A DNA stretch of 64,000 bases from Chitinophagaceae bacterium UBA1930 (GCA_002337145.1 DDFK01000001.1:248001-312000), one strand, 5' to 3'; shown: positions 9,154-17,881, counted from the stretch's first letter. The notes: generated from the letters alone by a model not told the origin. A program made the numbers and translations.

Positions 9154-10261
9154 ACCCAGGGTAGCCATAATAACACATGGTGGCATAGGTACGGGACCAC
9201 ATGCAGCGGGTGCCCCTATTACCATGCGTTTGGTGGAAGCACTGTCCATGAACCACGACATAACGGTTTATTCGTTGGAGCAATTCAATCCCAGTTTTGT
9301 TGCTGCAACGTACAACACAAAAAGCATTCATTACAAAGGCAGGTTGTCCATAAAGATGCTGCTGCTTTCCATCATTATCATCAAGGATCATATCCGTAAA
9401 CCTTACCAGCTATTCCACGGATTATGGGGGTTTCCGGGCGGGCTCTTGGCTACGGTTATGGGAAAGATGTTCAGAAAAAAAACAATGACCGTGTTTAAAG
9501 GTGCCGAAGTGGTGAACTTACCGCAAATTGGTTATGGTATGTTTGGCACAACATGGAACAGGCAGGTAATTAAATGGGTAGCCAAACATGCAGACTGCAT
9601 TGTTGCACAGTCCAATTTTCATGAACAAAAAATAAAAGCTGTTGCCCATTGCAAAGCCATAACAGTTATACCTGGCGGTATAGATACCAACAGGTTCCAG
9701 TTGCATGCAAACAAACCCAAAGCTCCTTACCAGTTTTTGCATGTGGCCAATTTGAATGCAGTAAAAGACCAGGCAACTTTATTAAAGGCATTTAAAATCA
9801 TTCAATCAAACATCAATGCCCAACTGCATATTGCCGGTATGGATACATTGAACGGAAGCATTGCAAAGCTTGTGAAGGAACTTTCACTTGAAGGCTACGT
9901 ATATTTTCATGGACTGCTCAGGCAGGAAGAACTGGTTGCATTGTATGAAAGGGCCAGCATTTTTTTACTGACTTCTTTATCCGAATCGCAGGCCGTAGTA
10001 GTAAATGAAGCAATGGCAGCAGGGGCAGTTGTATGCGGTACCCGTGTGGGCCTTATTGCCGACCTGGAAGGCAAAGCCACCATTGCAGTTGACTTGCAGG
10101 ATGCCGATGGATTGGCCGAAAAAGTATTGGGACTTTTAAAGGACGAAAACACTTTTAAGCAAATGCAACAAAACGGTCTGGCCTGGGCAAAGCAGCATGA
10201 CATAGATTGGACCGTGAATGAATATACATTACTATACAACAAATTACTGAACAACGCTTAG
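9146..10261 (+). CDS. glycosyltransferase, GT4-like
   Basis: A 371-residue GT-B glycosyltransferase. Features of the family are the N-terminal GGIGTGPHAAGAP loop, VIPGGIDTNRF at the start of the donor domain near residue 176, and SESQAVVVNEAMAAG as the E-x7-E donor-binding element. It is translationally coupled to the preceding glycosyltransferase (8-bp overlap) and converges on a third one with a 4-bp overlap of the stop codons. The three genes probably build one glycan; whether this glycan is the substrate of the neighbouring radical SAM enzymes is an inference from position. Confidence 0.9.
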   Translation: MHKPRVAIITHGGIGTGPHAAGAPITMRLVEALSMNHDITVYSLEQFNPSFVAATYNTKSIHYKGRLSIKMLLLSIIIIKDHIRKPYQLFHGLWGFPGGLLATVMGKMFRKKTMTVFKGAEVVNLPQIGYGMFGTTWNRQVIKWVAKHADCIVAQSNFHEQKIKAVAHCKAITVIPGGIDTNRFQLHANKPKAPYQFLHVANLNAVKDQATLLKAFKIIQSNINAQLHIAGMDTLNGSIAKLVKELSLEGYVYFHGLLRQEELVALYERASIFLLTSLSESQAVVVNEAMAAGAVVCGTRVGLIADLEGKATIAVDLQDADGLAEKVLGLLKDENTFKQMQQNGLAWAKQHDIDWTVNEYTLLYNKLLNNA

Positions 10262-11325
10262 CCGAATTTTGCCTGCCAAATGGTTTGATAAAAAGCCATG
10301 GTTTGGTTATAGCAATTGTCCCAGGAAAAATTCATGGCCTGCTTTTGTCCATGCTCCAACAAGTGGTTACGTACCGCTTGATGTTGCAACGATTGAATGG
10401 CTTCCACAAAAGCATCCACTGTCAGTTCCTTTACTTGCAAGGCACCATTGCCTGCCACTTCGGGAATAGCGGCTTTGTTGGTAGTTACTACTGGGCAGCC
10501 AACTTTCATGGCTTCTGCAATTGGCAGTCCAAAACCTTCGTAGGCAGAGGGGTACAATAAACAAAATGCGTGGTTGTATAAATTGTTCAGTTCCTGTATA
10601 TCAACAGTGGCTTTGAACACAAAGCGGTTGGCCAGTTTTTTATTCAATAAGTCATGCTCCTGTGCAGTAAGTTGTTTGCCACCTACCACCATCATTTGCA
10701 TATTGGGTATTGCACTTACCACATCAACGGCCAAACTGAAATTCTTGTAACCAGAGCGGTGACCTACAAACAAAACAAAAGGTTGGGTACGTTCCTTTTG
10801 CCCTGTTGAATAAAAAGCATCGCTTACACCATGGTACACGGCCTTTACTTTTTCGGGCTGCAAAAAAGTATAATGGTTCAATAAATCTTTCCTGATTGTT
10901 TCCGAAACACATAGCACACCATCTGCATGTTGTAAGGCAATGCGTTGCTGCAGTTGCCGTATATATTTTGCCTTGCCATTAATCAATCCCTTTTCGGGGG
11001 CAAGGTCATGAATGGTCAATATGTTTACCACATCTTTCTGCCAGCACCAACGCAGGTAACTGGAGTGGAAGATGCTTTTGGCAGGCAGTTTTTTGAGTAA
11101 GGGCAAAAAACGTTTTGCCTGTATGGGCAAACTATTGTCGGCAATTGTGGGGTGTTGCCAATTGATTTTTTCTGCCAGGATATTCTGATGCCCCTGTGTG
11201 CTGATGCAGGTAACAACATGCTTATTGGTAACTGCATTCATCCGCTTCATCAACTCGCTCCAATACACAGAAATACCGCCGGCCTGTTGCAAAGAGAAAA
11301 TTAGGTCATCAATAAAAATATCCAT
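10258..11325 (-). CDS. glycosyltransferase, GT4-like
   Basis: A 355-residue glycosyltransferase. The start MDIFIDDLIFSLQQAGGIS is the acceptor-side glycine loop, YHGVSDAF begins the donor domain, and PSAYEGFGLPIAEAMKVG carries the two glutamates of the GT4 donor site. It is convergent with the previous glycosyltransferase and their stop codons overlap. The region looks like a small polysaccharide or glycolipid locus; no polymerase, flippase or export gene is visible in the window. Confidence 0.9.
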   Translation of the reverse strand: MDIFIDDLIFSLQQAGGISVYWSELMKRMNAVTNKHVVTCISTQGHQNILAEKINWQHPTIADNSLPIQAKRFLPLLKKLPAKSIFHSSYLRWCWQKDVVNILTIHDLAPEKGLINGKAKYIRQLQQRIALQHADGVLCVSETIRKDLLNHYTFLQPEKVKAVYHGVSDAFYSTGQKERTQPFVLFVGHRSGYKNFSLAVDVVSAIPNMQMMVVGGKQLTAQEHDLLNKKLANRFVFKATVDIQELNNLYNHAFCLLYPSAYEGFGLPIAEAMKVGCPVVTTNKAAIPEVAGNGALQVKELTVDAFVEAIQSLQHQAVRNHLLEHGQKQAMNFSWDNCYNQTMAFYQTIWQAKFG

Positions 11326-11409
11326 GCATGTTTGTTATAAAGCAGGCGGAAGATACTTCTTCCACCGCAATACGATTGTCTTGGTTATGTAAGAAAATGG
11401 ATGCAGCCA

Positions 11410-11841
11410 TCAATTGCAGTCGGGGCAATCCCATTCTTCTTTAAGATCGATACAGGTTACCACGGTCACTTCGTCGCCACAAGGGGCAAATATGATGCGT
11501 AACCGTTGCCCGTCTTTGCTAGTGCCTTCTACTGCATATTTCTTTTTGCAGTCCTCGCCCTGCAATTCGCTTTTCTTGTAGTTGATGGTGCCATTCACCA
11601 GCATGTCTTTTACTTCGTTTTCATCAATATGACGGCAGCCCATGCGGCAACGGGCATGCTTGCTGTAGTTGATGTTACTAGGATTTCGGTTCAGTCCACG
11701 GCCACCCAGGTTGCGGTCGGGATCGCTAACGGTAGTGGTTGTTTTGGGCTTGCTAGGCGACTGTTTGCAGTTACGCAAAGCAATGGCAACAATGGCCAGT
11801 ATGACCAATAGAATATAGGGAAAAGCCTTTTTTGTATTCAT
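11410..11841 (-). CDS. membrane-anchored DUF4258 domain protein
   Basis: A 143-residue protein beginning MNTKKAFPYILLV at the ATG at 11841; the frame continues 48 codons further upstream but those look non-coding. A hydrophobic N-terminal segment (about residues 6-23) is a membrane anchor or signal. The rest resembles DUF4258 (SKHARCRMGCRHIDENEV, then KKYAVEGTSKDGQRLRII), a fold related to small toxins and nuclease-like proteins. It is unusually cysteine-rich, including a C-terminal DCPDC. Function unknown. Confidence 0.65.
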   Translation of the reverse strand: MNTKKAFPYILLVILAIVAIALRNCKQSPSKPKTTTTVSDPDRNLGGRGLNRNPSNINYSKHARCRMGCRHIDENEVKDMLVNGTINYKKSELQGEDCKKKYAVEGTSKDGQRLRIIFAPCGDEVTVVTCIDLKEEWDCPDCN

Positions 11842-11923
11842 ACCCGGGCGGTTGATTAAGCAGCACAAAATACGGAAGTATTTATTGCATATTGGAAACA
11901 GGGCTGGCGAAAACCGTTCCATA

Positions 11924-11951
11924 GCCGATGGGTGCGACGCCACTACAGTTG
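11924..11951 (+). repeat. dispersed GATGGGTGCGACGCC element, copy A
   Basis: GCCGATGGGTGCGACGCC followed by ACTACAGTTG. The same core recurs at 33448, 35807 (reverse), 55844 (reverse) and 61001, with degenerate copies near 17947 and 18005. This copy lies in the gap between the divergent DUF4258 and mtaB genes. Confidence 0.75.
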
Positions 11952-12021
11952 AAGCATGCACCAGGGCCCGTTTGCAAAAAAGCAATACCCACGCAGGTTA
12001 CGGCCTGAAATAGCAAAACCT

Positions 12022-12029
12022 TATCTTTG
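12022..12029 (+). promoter_or_regulatory. putative -7 box of mtaB promoter
   Basis: TATCTTTG matches the Bacteroidota -7 consensus TAnnTTTG and ends only 5 bp before the mtaB ATG at 12035. A start of transcription at the usual distance would give a leaderless or near-leaderless mRNA. No clear -33 TTTG is present at 19-20 bp, so confidence is moderate. Confidence 0.45.
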
Positions 12030-12034
12030 CCGCC

Positions 12035-13327
12035 ATGGAAAAGAAGCGTTCGGTGGCATTTCATACTTTAGGTTGCAAACTCAATTTTTCGGAAACCTCT
12101 ACCCTTTCGCGTATGCTGGAAGTGGAAGGTTTTGAGAAGAAGGAATTTGACGACAATGCCGATGTGTATGTAATCAATACCTGCTCCGTTACGGACAATG
12201 CAGATAAGGAGTGCAGGTACCTGGTAAGGAAGATACAGAAAAAATCGCCCGAAAGCCTTGTGGTGATTACGGGCTGCTATGCCCAGTTGAAGCCCAAGGA
12301 AATTGCGGAGATACCCGGTGTGGACCTGGTTTTGGGTGCAGCGGAAAAATTCAATATTGCACAGCATTTGGCAGAACTTTCCAAAGGCGACAGTGCAAGG
12401 ATATGCAGTTGCGACATTGAAGAAGTGAGTGGCTTTACGGCTTCTTTTTCGGCCAATGACCGCACAAGGACCTTTTTGAAAGTACAGGATGGCTGCGATT
12501 ACAATTGCAGCTTTTGCACCATACCCATGGCCCGTGGCAAGAGCAGGAGCGACAGTATTGCAAACGTGGTACGCAATGCCGAAGCAATTGCCAGTAAGGG
12601 CGTAAAGGAAATTGTATTGACCGGTGTAAACCTGGGCGATTTTGGCAAGGGCCCCGATGGTGCCGGCATAACCATTGGCATGAACCAACGCGAAGAGAAT
12701 TTTTATGAACTGGTGCAGGCATTGGACAAGGTTGATGGTATTGAACGTTACCGCATCTCATCCATTGAGCCCAACCTGCTGACCAATGATATTGTGGCTT
12801 ATGTGGCCAACAGCAACAAGTTCATGCCGCATTTTCATATACCCCTGCAAAGTGGCAGCAACCATATTTTAAAGTTGATGCGTAGAAGGTACAAACGGGA
12901 GCTGTATGCAGAACGTGTGGCATTGATTAAAACATTGATGCCGCATTGTGCCATTGGTGTGGATGTGATTGTTGGTTTTCCGGGTGAGACCGATGAGGAG
13001 TTTAAAGAGACATTCGATTTTTTGCATGCGTTGGATGTAAGCTACCTGCATGTATTTACCTATTCGGAAAGGACCAATACACATGCATTGGACATAAAGC
13101 CCATTGTGCCGATGCAGGTGCGTAACGAACGCAACAAAACCCTGCGTAACCTGAGTTATATGAAGCTGCAGTATTTTACACAGCAGTTTACTGGGCAAAC
13201 AAGGAAAGTGCTGTTTGAAGGCTTCAATAAAAACGGCATGATGGAGGGTTACACGGATAATTACTTACGCATTGTAACGCCGCACAGGACAGAATGGGCC
13301 AATGAAATCGTTGACTGGAAACTGTAA
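12035..13327 (+). CDS. mtaB: tRNA t6A37 methylthiotransferase MtaB
   Basis: A 430-residue radical SAM methylthiotransferase that converts t6A to ms2t6A at position 37 of ANN-decoding tRNAs. It has the N-terminal UPF0004 domain with the three auxiliary-cluster cysteines C14, C50 and C81 (TLGCKLN, NTCSVTD, GCYAQ), then the radical SAM motif C154, C158 and C161 in DGCDYNCSFC, and a C-terminal TRAM-like tail (TGQTRKVLFEG). The DGCDYNCSFCTIP form and length fit MtaB rather than MiaB or RimO. It stands alone, and a hairpin overlaps its stop codon. Confidence 0.92.
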   Translation: MEKKRSVAFHTLGCKLNFSETSTLSRMLEVEGFEKKEFDDNADVYVINTCSVTDNADKECRYLVRKIQKKSPESLVVITGCYAQLKPKEIAEIPGVDLVLGAAEKFNIAQHLAELSKGDSARICSCDIEEVSGFTASFSANDRTRTFLKVQDGCDYNCSFCTIPMARGKSRSDSIANVVRNAEAIASKGVKEIVLTGVNLGDFGKGPDGAGITIGMNQREENFYELVQALDKVDGIERYRISSIEPNLLTNDIVAYVANSNKFMPHFHIPLQSGSNHILKLMRRRYKRELYAERVALIKTLMPHCAIGVDVIVGFPGETDEEFKETFDFLHALDVSYLHVFTYSERTNTHALDIKPIVPMQVRNERNKTLRNLSYMKLQYFTQQFTGQTRKVLFEGFNKNGMMEGYTDNYLRIVTPHRTEWANEIVDWKL

Positions 13328-13358
13328 GTGTCTGACGCCTGTAAAGCGTCTGACACTT
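13326..13358. other. 13-bp hairpin at the 3' end of mtaB
   Basis: AAGTGTCTGACGC pairs with GCGTCTGACACTT around a 7-nt loop, with one mismatch. There is no T-tract on either side, so it is a weak terminator candidate; it may be another intergenic repeat. Confidence 0.5.
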
Positions 13359-13380
13359 AATACCGGTTATAGAATACATC

Positions 13381-13590
13381 GTGAAATTTAGGAGAAAAAC
13401 TACCATTTGCATATCCATCATCAGCCTGTTGATTATATTTATCAGTAGTATCAATAATGGATCCTACGGAAATTCCTTTCTTGTTCTATTAAGTACCTTA
13501 CTGTTTTACGGTACCATTATTTTCTTGGCCCAAAGCAAAAACCTGAAACACCCCAAAGCAATTAGTTGGATCATTTTATTTTATGTCTAA
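13381..13590 (+). CDS. small membrane protein, probably frameshifted
   Basis: A 69-residue hydrophobic protein with a GTG start and two predicted membrane segments (about residues 8-21 and 33-48) and the start of a third (ISWIILFYV) cut by a stop. Adding one base just before the stop would extend the frame to the TGA at 13644-13646 and complete a third membrane helix (PILWVVIGFMILSSGDC). This suggests a single-base deletion or a sequencing error in a three-helix protein. No family recognised; the gene itself is uncertain. Confidence 0.4.
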   Translation: MKFRRKTTICISIISLLIIFISSINNGSYGNSFLVLLSTLLFYGTIIFLAQSKNLKHPKAISWIILFYV

Positions 13591-13683
13591 GCCCGATACT
13601 ATGGGTAGTCATTGGCTTTATGATACTGTCCAGTGGCGATTGTTGATGCATCACCAGTCACCATTATAAAATTCCCTTAAAAA

Positions 13684-13719
13684 AATCCATCGGCACAAAT
13701 TTCCAATCTATCGGCACAA
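13684..13719 (+). promoter_or_regulatory. two-site direct repeat, possible operator
   Basis: AATCCATCGGCACAA (13684-13698) and AATCTATCGGCACAA (13705-13719) differ at one base and lie exactly 21 bp apart, two helical turns. Spacing and length suit a dimeric activator such as a LytTR-type regulator. It lies about 120 bp upstream of the dioxygenase-like gene at 13841. Confidence 0.45.
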
Positions 13720-13840
13720 CGCATTCCATGAAGCAACAGGCAGTAATTTAACTGTATCAACTTCCTATCGATTCAACTATTAAAACAGTACAAGCATGAA
13801 GTCTGTTTACTTATTTCTTCATCCTTAAAATTTGTCAATC

Positions 13841-14581
13841 ATGGAACGCAAAGACTTTCTAAAAAACTCGGTAGGCTTTATTGGTATGGGCTCACTCATC
13901 ATGCATGCATGTAAGAAAACAGATGTGGCAGGTACATCAACCACTACCACCACTTCAACTTCTTCCGCTTCGGGTAGCTGTATTGTAACACCAGAAGAAG
14001 TAGAAGGCCCGTACCCTTATGCAAGCGGCGAAATAAACAACCCGCTTCAAAGGGTTGATGTTACAGGTGGGCAAACAGGCCTGCCTTTGGCAATAACATT
14101 TGTAGTGGTAAATACCAATAACAATTGTGCAGTTGTGACAAATGCAAGGGTAGATATATGGCACTGTAATAAGGATGGCTATTACTCGGGTTATGGTAGC
14201 CAAACCGGTGGCAGCCTTGGTACACAAAGCTATCTTGGCGAAACATGGCTAAGGGGCTACCAACTTACCGATGCCAATGGCAAGGCACAGTTTACCACCA
14301 TTTACCCTGGCTGGTACCAGGGCAGGGCCACACATATACACATGGAAGTTTTTATAAACAGTGTACTGAAAAAAACAACTCAAATAACCTTTCCCGAAAC
14401 CATTTCGGATGCGGTGCATGTAAGCTCGTTGTATGCGGCACATGGCATTAATACCACACGTAATGCAAGCGATGGCATCTTCAATAATTCCGCAACCGAT
14501 TTGGCCAACGAAACAGTTGCATTGGCAGGCAATACCACCAGTGGTTATAGTGGCACCTACACCATTGGCATTGCTTTATAA
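13841..14581 (+). CDS. intradiol ring-cleavage dioxygenase-like lipoprotein
   Basis: A 246-residue protein from ATG 13841 (MERKDFLKNS). The N-terminus has a twin-positive MERKDF and a lipobox-like LIMHAC, so it is probably exported and lipid-anchored; a Thr/Ser-rich linker follows. The core matches intradiol dioxygenases related to protocatechuate 3,4-dioxygenase: EGPYPY, DIWHCNKDGYYSGY, RGYQLTDANGKAQF, and TIYPGWYQGRATHIH, which supply the Tyr, Tyr, His and His ligands of the non-haem Fe(III). Family members cleave catechols between the hydroxyls. An extracytoplasmic member may act on humic or lignin-like phenolics or on cell-wall compounds. Upstream lies the direct repeat at 13684. Confidence 0.82.
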   Translation: MERKDFLKNSVGFIGMGSLIMHACKKTDVAGTSTTTTTSTSSASGSCIVTPEEVEGPYPYASGEINNPLQRVDVTGGQTGLPLAITFVVVNTNNNCAVVTNARVDIWHCNKDGYYSGYGSQTGGSLGTQSYLGETWLRGYQLTDANGKAQFTTIYPGWYQGRATHIHMEVFINSVLKKTTQITFPETISDAVHVSSLYAAHGINTTRNASDGIFNNSATDLANETVALAGNTTSGYSGTYTIGIAL

Positions 14582-14659
14582 TATTCCTATTTGAAAGCTA
14601 GAGGTTGGCATATACGTATATGTCAACCTTTTAATTTAAAAAAACACAAATAAGTACCC

Positions 14660-15166
14660 ATGTCGCAAGCATTGATAAAGATTGTTTACAGGCAGGCCAT
14701 AGATGCCTCTTCCATCAGTAACGATTTTGAGAAAGCCGCTTTCCATGCCTCGTACCAGGAGTTTTTATTAAAGTCGCAAGCCTATAACCCTGATGGCAAA
14801 CTGGATACTTTTACCGAGCTGAAGCAGAACGACGGCAGGGCCAATTCGTTGCATTACAAAACGGGTTTTTCCGTTAGTGGCTATATAGGTTTGCTGCATA
14901 AAAAGATACCCAACCTGCAAAACACCTTGGGCGATGCCGTACTGTTTGATACCTATAAGTTTGAGTTAGTGGAATCATCGGTTACAGACAGGAACCTGCA
15001 TAGCTTTGCCATCCATTACATTACAGGTACATTAACGCTTGTAAACAGTTTTGGCAACGTGTTGCTATTGGCTTATGGTGATAAAAGTGCAGACCCCATT
15101 ATTGAAGACAGTTTTATGTTGCAACTGGGCAATGGGTTAAGCATTACGTCTTATAGAAAACTATAA
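14660..15166 (+). CDS. hypothetical protein, 168 aa
   Basis: A clean 168-residue frame with an ATG start and codon use like its neighbours. No signal peptide and no family recognised. The sequence alternates charged and hydrophobic residues, with a probable beta-rich second half (SFAIHYITGTLTLVNSFGNVLLLAYG). It follows the dioxygenase-like gene by 78 bp with no evident terminator, so co-transcription is possible. Confidence 0.6.
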   Translation: MSQALIKIVYRQAIDASSISNDFEKAAFHASYQEFLLKSQAYNPDGKLDTFTELKQNDGRANSLHYKTGFSVSGYIGLLHKKIPNLQNTLGDAVLFDTYKFELVESSVTDRNLHSFAIHYITGTLTLVNSFGNVLLLAYGDKSADPIIEDSFMLQLGNGLSITSYRKL

Positions 15167-15301
15167 GAAGCATTATTGCAGGGCAAAGAATACATAGCCC
15201 CAACACTCCTTTTTTATTTCACCTATATTTATTGCTCAATAGCATTGGTTGCATGGATTCAATCCAGGTTTACGGTTGCTGTAACACAATAATGATATAG
15301 A

Positions 15302-15994
15302 TTGAAAAATTTGAATTTTATACGTTACTTCTTTTTCATTGGCTTTAATTATGGCTGGCGTATTGCATGGTTTATTATTAAGTACGAAGTAAAAGGCGAA
15401 AAGAAATATGGCATTGACACCACGGGCTTTGATCATTTAAAGACCTTGCAGAAAAAAGGTATGGATATTAGCCATGCCACTTTTTATATGCCTGTTGTAT
15501 ATCCGTTACTGGAAGATTGCCTCGACTTTATACCAGCCAATAACCGCAGGCATTTGCTTGATATAGGCTGCGGCAAAGGCAGGGCATTGAGTGTAGCCGC
15601 CGCTATGCATTACCAGCAGTTAACCGGTATTGATATTTCTGAAAAGCTATGTGCCGAAGCAGAAAAAAACCTGCAACTTGTGCAACAGCAGTATCCTGCA
15701 ATAACCTATACCATTGCTGTATTGGATGCTACCAGCTTCCAGGTTCCACTTACTGTTGACTGTATTTTTTTGTTCAACCCGTTTAACGGTACCATTATGC
15801 AGCCCGTGGTAAACAACATCATGCAAAGCCTGCAGCAAAGGCCCCGAACAATATTTGTTATCTACATCAACCCTTTGTACAAGCACCTTTTTTTGAAAGA
15901 ATATTTTGAAGAGGTTTTTCAAAGCAAGCAGCTACAATACCTGGATGTAAGCATTCTTTGTCTCAAGAAAAATGCATTAAAAAAGCCGGACTAA
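15302..15994 (+). CDS. class I SAM-dependent methyltransferase
   Basis: A 230-residue methyltransferase. Motif I is LLDIGCGKGRALSVAA near residue 80, followed by TGIDIS (motif II) and FLFNPFNG as the substrate-side motif near residue 158. The apparent start is TTG at 15302; no better ATG lies before the conserved core. The stop codon falls inside the loop of a strong bidirectional terminator. Substrate unknown; the FNPF motif differs from the NPPY of nitrogen methylases. Confidence 0.75.
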   Translation: MKNLNFIRYFFFIGFNYGWRIAWFIIKYEVKGEKKYGIDTTGFDHLKTLQKKGMDISHATFYMPVVYPLLEDCLDFIPANNRRHLLDIGCGKGRALSVAAAMHYQQLTGIDISEKLCAEAEKNLQLVQQQYPAITYTIAVLDATSFQVPLTVDCIFLFNPFNGTIMQPVVNNIMQSLQQRPRTIFVIYINPLYKHLFLKEYFEEVFQSKQLQYLDVSILCLKKNALKKPD

Positions 15995-16007
15995 CTATCC
16001 GGCTTTT
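15981..16007. terminator. bidirectional terminator
   Basis: AAAAGCCGGA / TCCGGCTTTT, a perfect 10-bp stem with a 7-nt loop and A/T tracts on both sides. The stop codon of the methyltransferase lies in the loop; the hairpin also serves htpG on the minus strand. Confidence 0.85.
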
Positions 16008-16033
16008 CTATCATTCAGTAATATGTGTGGGTA

Positions 16034-17881
16034 CTATTTACCACCTTCCATCAACTCAACACTTCTATTGATAAAATTGGTCAGTTCAGCACCTTTCAGT
16101 AACCCTTGCGAAAGCAAGGCTAGGTCTGCAAGGTTGCGTATCTGTTTACCCTGTGCTTCTGTATCACTTTCTTTCAACAGGCTTTGGTAAATGCGGTGGT
16201 TACCGTTTACGGTCAGCGTTACTTCATCTGGCATCTGTGCATAAAAAGCAGTCATGCCGCCACCAACGGCACCCATGTCCTTCATTCTACGCATAAACTC
16301 GGGACGTGTTGCAACAACCGGGGCTGCCGTTTCGCTCAGGCCTTTTACTTCAATAGTTACATGCAGGTCGCTCACAGGAAATTCGAACAGTTTTTTCAGG
16401 TTCTCTGTTTCGTCTTTGCTCAATACGCTGTCTGTACCTTCCTGCTTGTCAATCAGGTTATCTACTATATCTGCATCCACACGTACAAATGTGGTATTCT
16501 CCCATTTCATCTCCATGTTGTTGATGAATGCAGCATCCACCAATGTTTCCATCTTAACCACGCAATAACCTTTTGCTACAGCAGCCTGTATATAGGCATC
16601 CTGCTGTACAGGATTGGTGGTATAAATAATTACTTGTTTGCCATCCTTGTTTTTCTGCAAGGTTTCGGTAGCCATTTTGTATTCCTCTATTGTATGGAAC
16701 TTGCCTGCGGTGTCTTCCATCACCAAAAACTTGTTGGCCTTTTCCAGGAACTTGTCATCGGTCATCATACCATACTTCACAAACAGGCCAAGGCTTTCCC
16801 ATTTTGCCTCAAACTCGGTACGTTCGTTACGGAATATTTCTTCCAGTTTGTCCGCAACCTTTTTGGTAATATGTGCATTTATCTTACGCACGTTGGGGTC
16901 GCCCTGCAAATAGCTCCTGCTCACGTTCAACGGAATATCCGGGCTGTCAATAACCCCTTGCAGTAGCATCAAAAATTCGGGTACAATTTCCTTTACTTCA
17001 TCGGTTACAAAAACCTGGTTGCTATACAATTGAATCTTGTCCTTCTGTATTTCATGGCTCTGCTTGATCTTTGGAAAATAGAGTATGCCAGTAAGGTTAA
17101 ACGGATAGTCCACATTCAAGTGTATCCAGAACAAAGGCGTTTCGTTGTAAGGATATAGCTCCTTATAGAAATTCTCATAATCTTCCTTGGTCAAATCGCT
17201 GGGCTTACGTACCCAGATAGGGTTGGTATTGTTGATTGATTTTTCAACATCGTCGGCCTTCTTTTCTTCTGCAACATCCGTAAAGTAAATGGGTATGGGC
17301 AAAAACTTACAGAATTTGTCCAACACGGATTTTACTTTATAGGCATCCAGAAACTCTTTGCTCTCTTCATTGATGTGCAGGATGATTTTTGTGCCACGGT
17401 CCTTTTTCTCCACTTCGTACAGTTCAAACTCCGGGCTGCCGTCACAGCTCCAATAAACCGTTGGTGCATCCAGGTTGTGGCTCTGTGTTATCACTTCCAC
17501 TTTTTCTGCAACCATAAATGCACTGTAAAAGCCCAATCCAAAATGCCCAATAATGCTGGCATCTTTATATTTTTCCAAAAACTCTTCAGCACCGCTAAAA
17601 GCTACCTGGTTCAGGTATTTGTCCACTTCTTCTTTCGTCATGCCCACACCTCTATCGCTAAAAGTCAGGGTCTTCTCCTTTGCATCCAATACCACATCAA
17701 TCCTCAGTTCGCCCAATTCGCCCTTTGCCTCACCAATAGATGAAAGCGTTTTCACTTTTTGTGTAGCATCGGTTGCATTGCTGATCAGCTCACGTAAAAA
17801 AATGTCATGTTCGCTGTAGAGGAATTTTTTGATAATCGGGAAAATGTTTTCCGTATTCACACGGATCTGTCCTTTTTGCAT
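16034..17881 (-). CDS. htpG: molecular chaperone HtpG (Hsp90)
   Basis: A 615-residue cytosolic Hsp90. The GHKL ATPase domain is evident at the start: LRELISNATDA (the Asn binding Mg-ATP), DRGVGMT, and GHFGLGFYSAFMV in the lid. The middle domain with LNVSRSYLQGD, carrying the catalytic Arg region, and a C-terminal dimerisation region follow. Length is normal for the family. It assists late folding and stress recovery. No CIRCE operator (TTAGCACTC inverted repeat) is visible upstream; the 295-bp upstream gap instead holds degenerate copies of a dispersed repeat. It ends at the bidirectional terminator at 15981. Confidence 0.96.
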   Translation of the reverse strand: MQKGQIRVNTENIFPIIKKFLYSEHDIFLRELISNATDATQKVKTLSSIGEAKGELGELRIDVVLDAKEKTLTFSDRGVGMTKEEVDKYLNQVAFSGAEEFLEKYKDASIIGHFGLGFYSAFMVAEKVEVITQSHNLDAPTVYWSCDGSPEFELYEVEKKDRGTKIILHINEESKEFLDAYKVKSVLDKFCKFLPIPIYFTDVAEEKKADDVEKSINNTNPIWVRKPSDLTKEDYENFYKELYPYNETPLFWIHLNVDYPFNLTGILYFPKIKQSHEIQKDKIQLYSNQVFVTDEVKEIVPEFLMLLQGVIDSPDIPLNVSRSYLQGDPNVRKINAHITKKVADKLEEIFRNERTEFEAKWESLGLFVKYGMMTDDKFLEKANKFLVMEDTAGKFHTIEEYKMATETLQKNKDGKQVIIYTTNPVQQDAYIQAAVAKGYCVVKMETLVDAAFINNMEMKWENTTFVRVDADIVDNLIDKQEGTDSVLSKDETENLKKLFEFPVSDLHVTIEVKGLSETAAPVVATRPEFMRRMKDMGAVGGGMTAFYAQMPDEVTLTVNGNHRIYQSLLKESDTEAQGKQIRNLADLALLSQGLLKGAELTNFINRSVELMEGGK

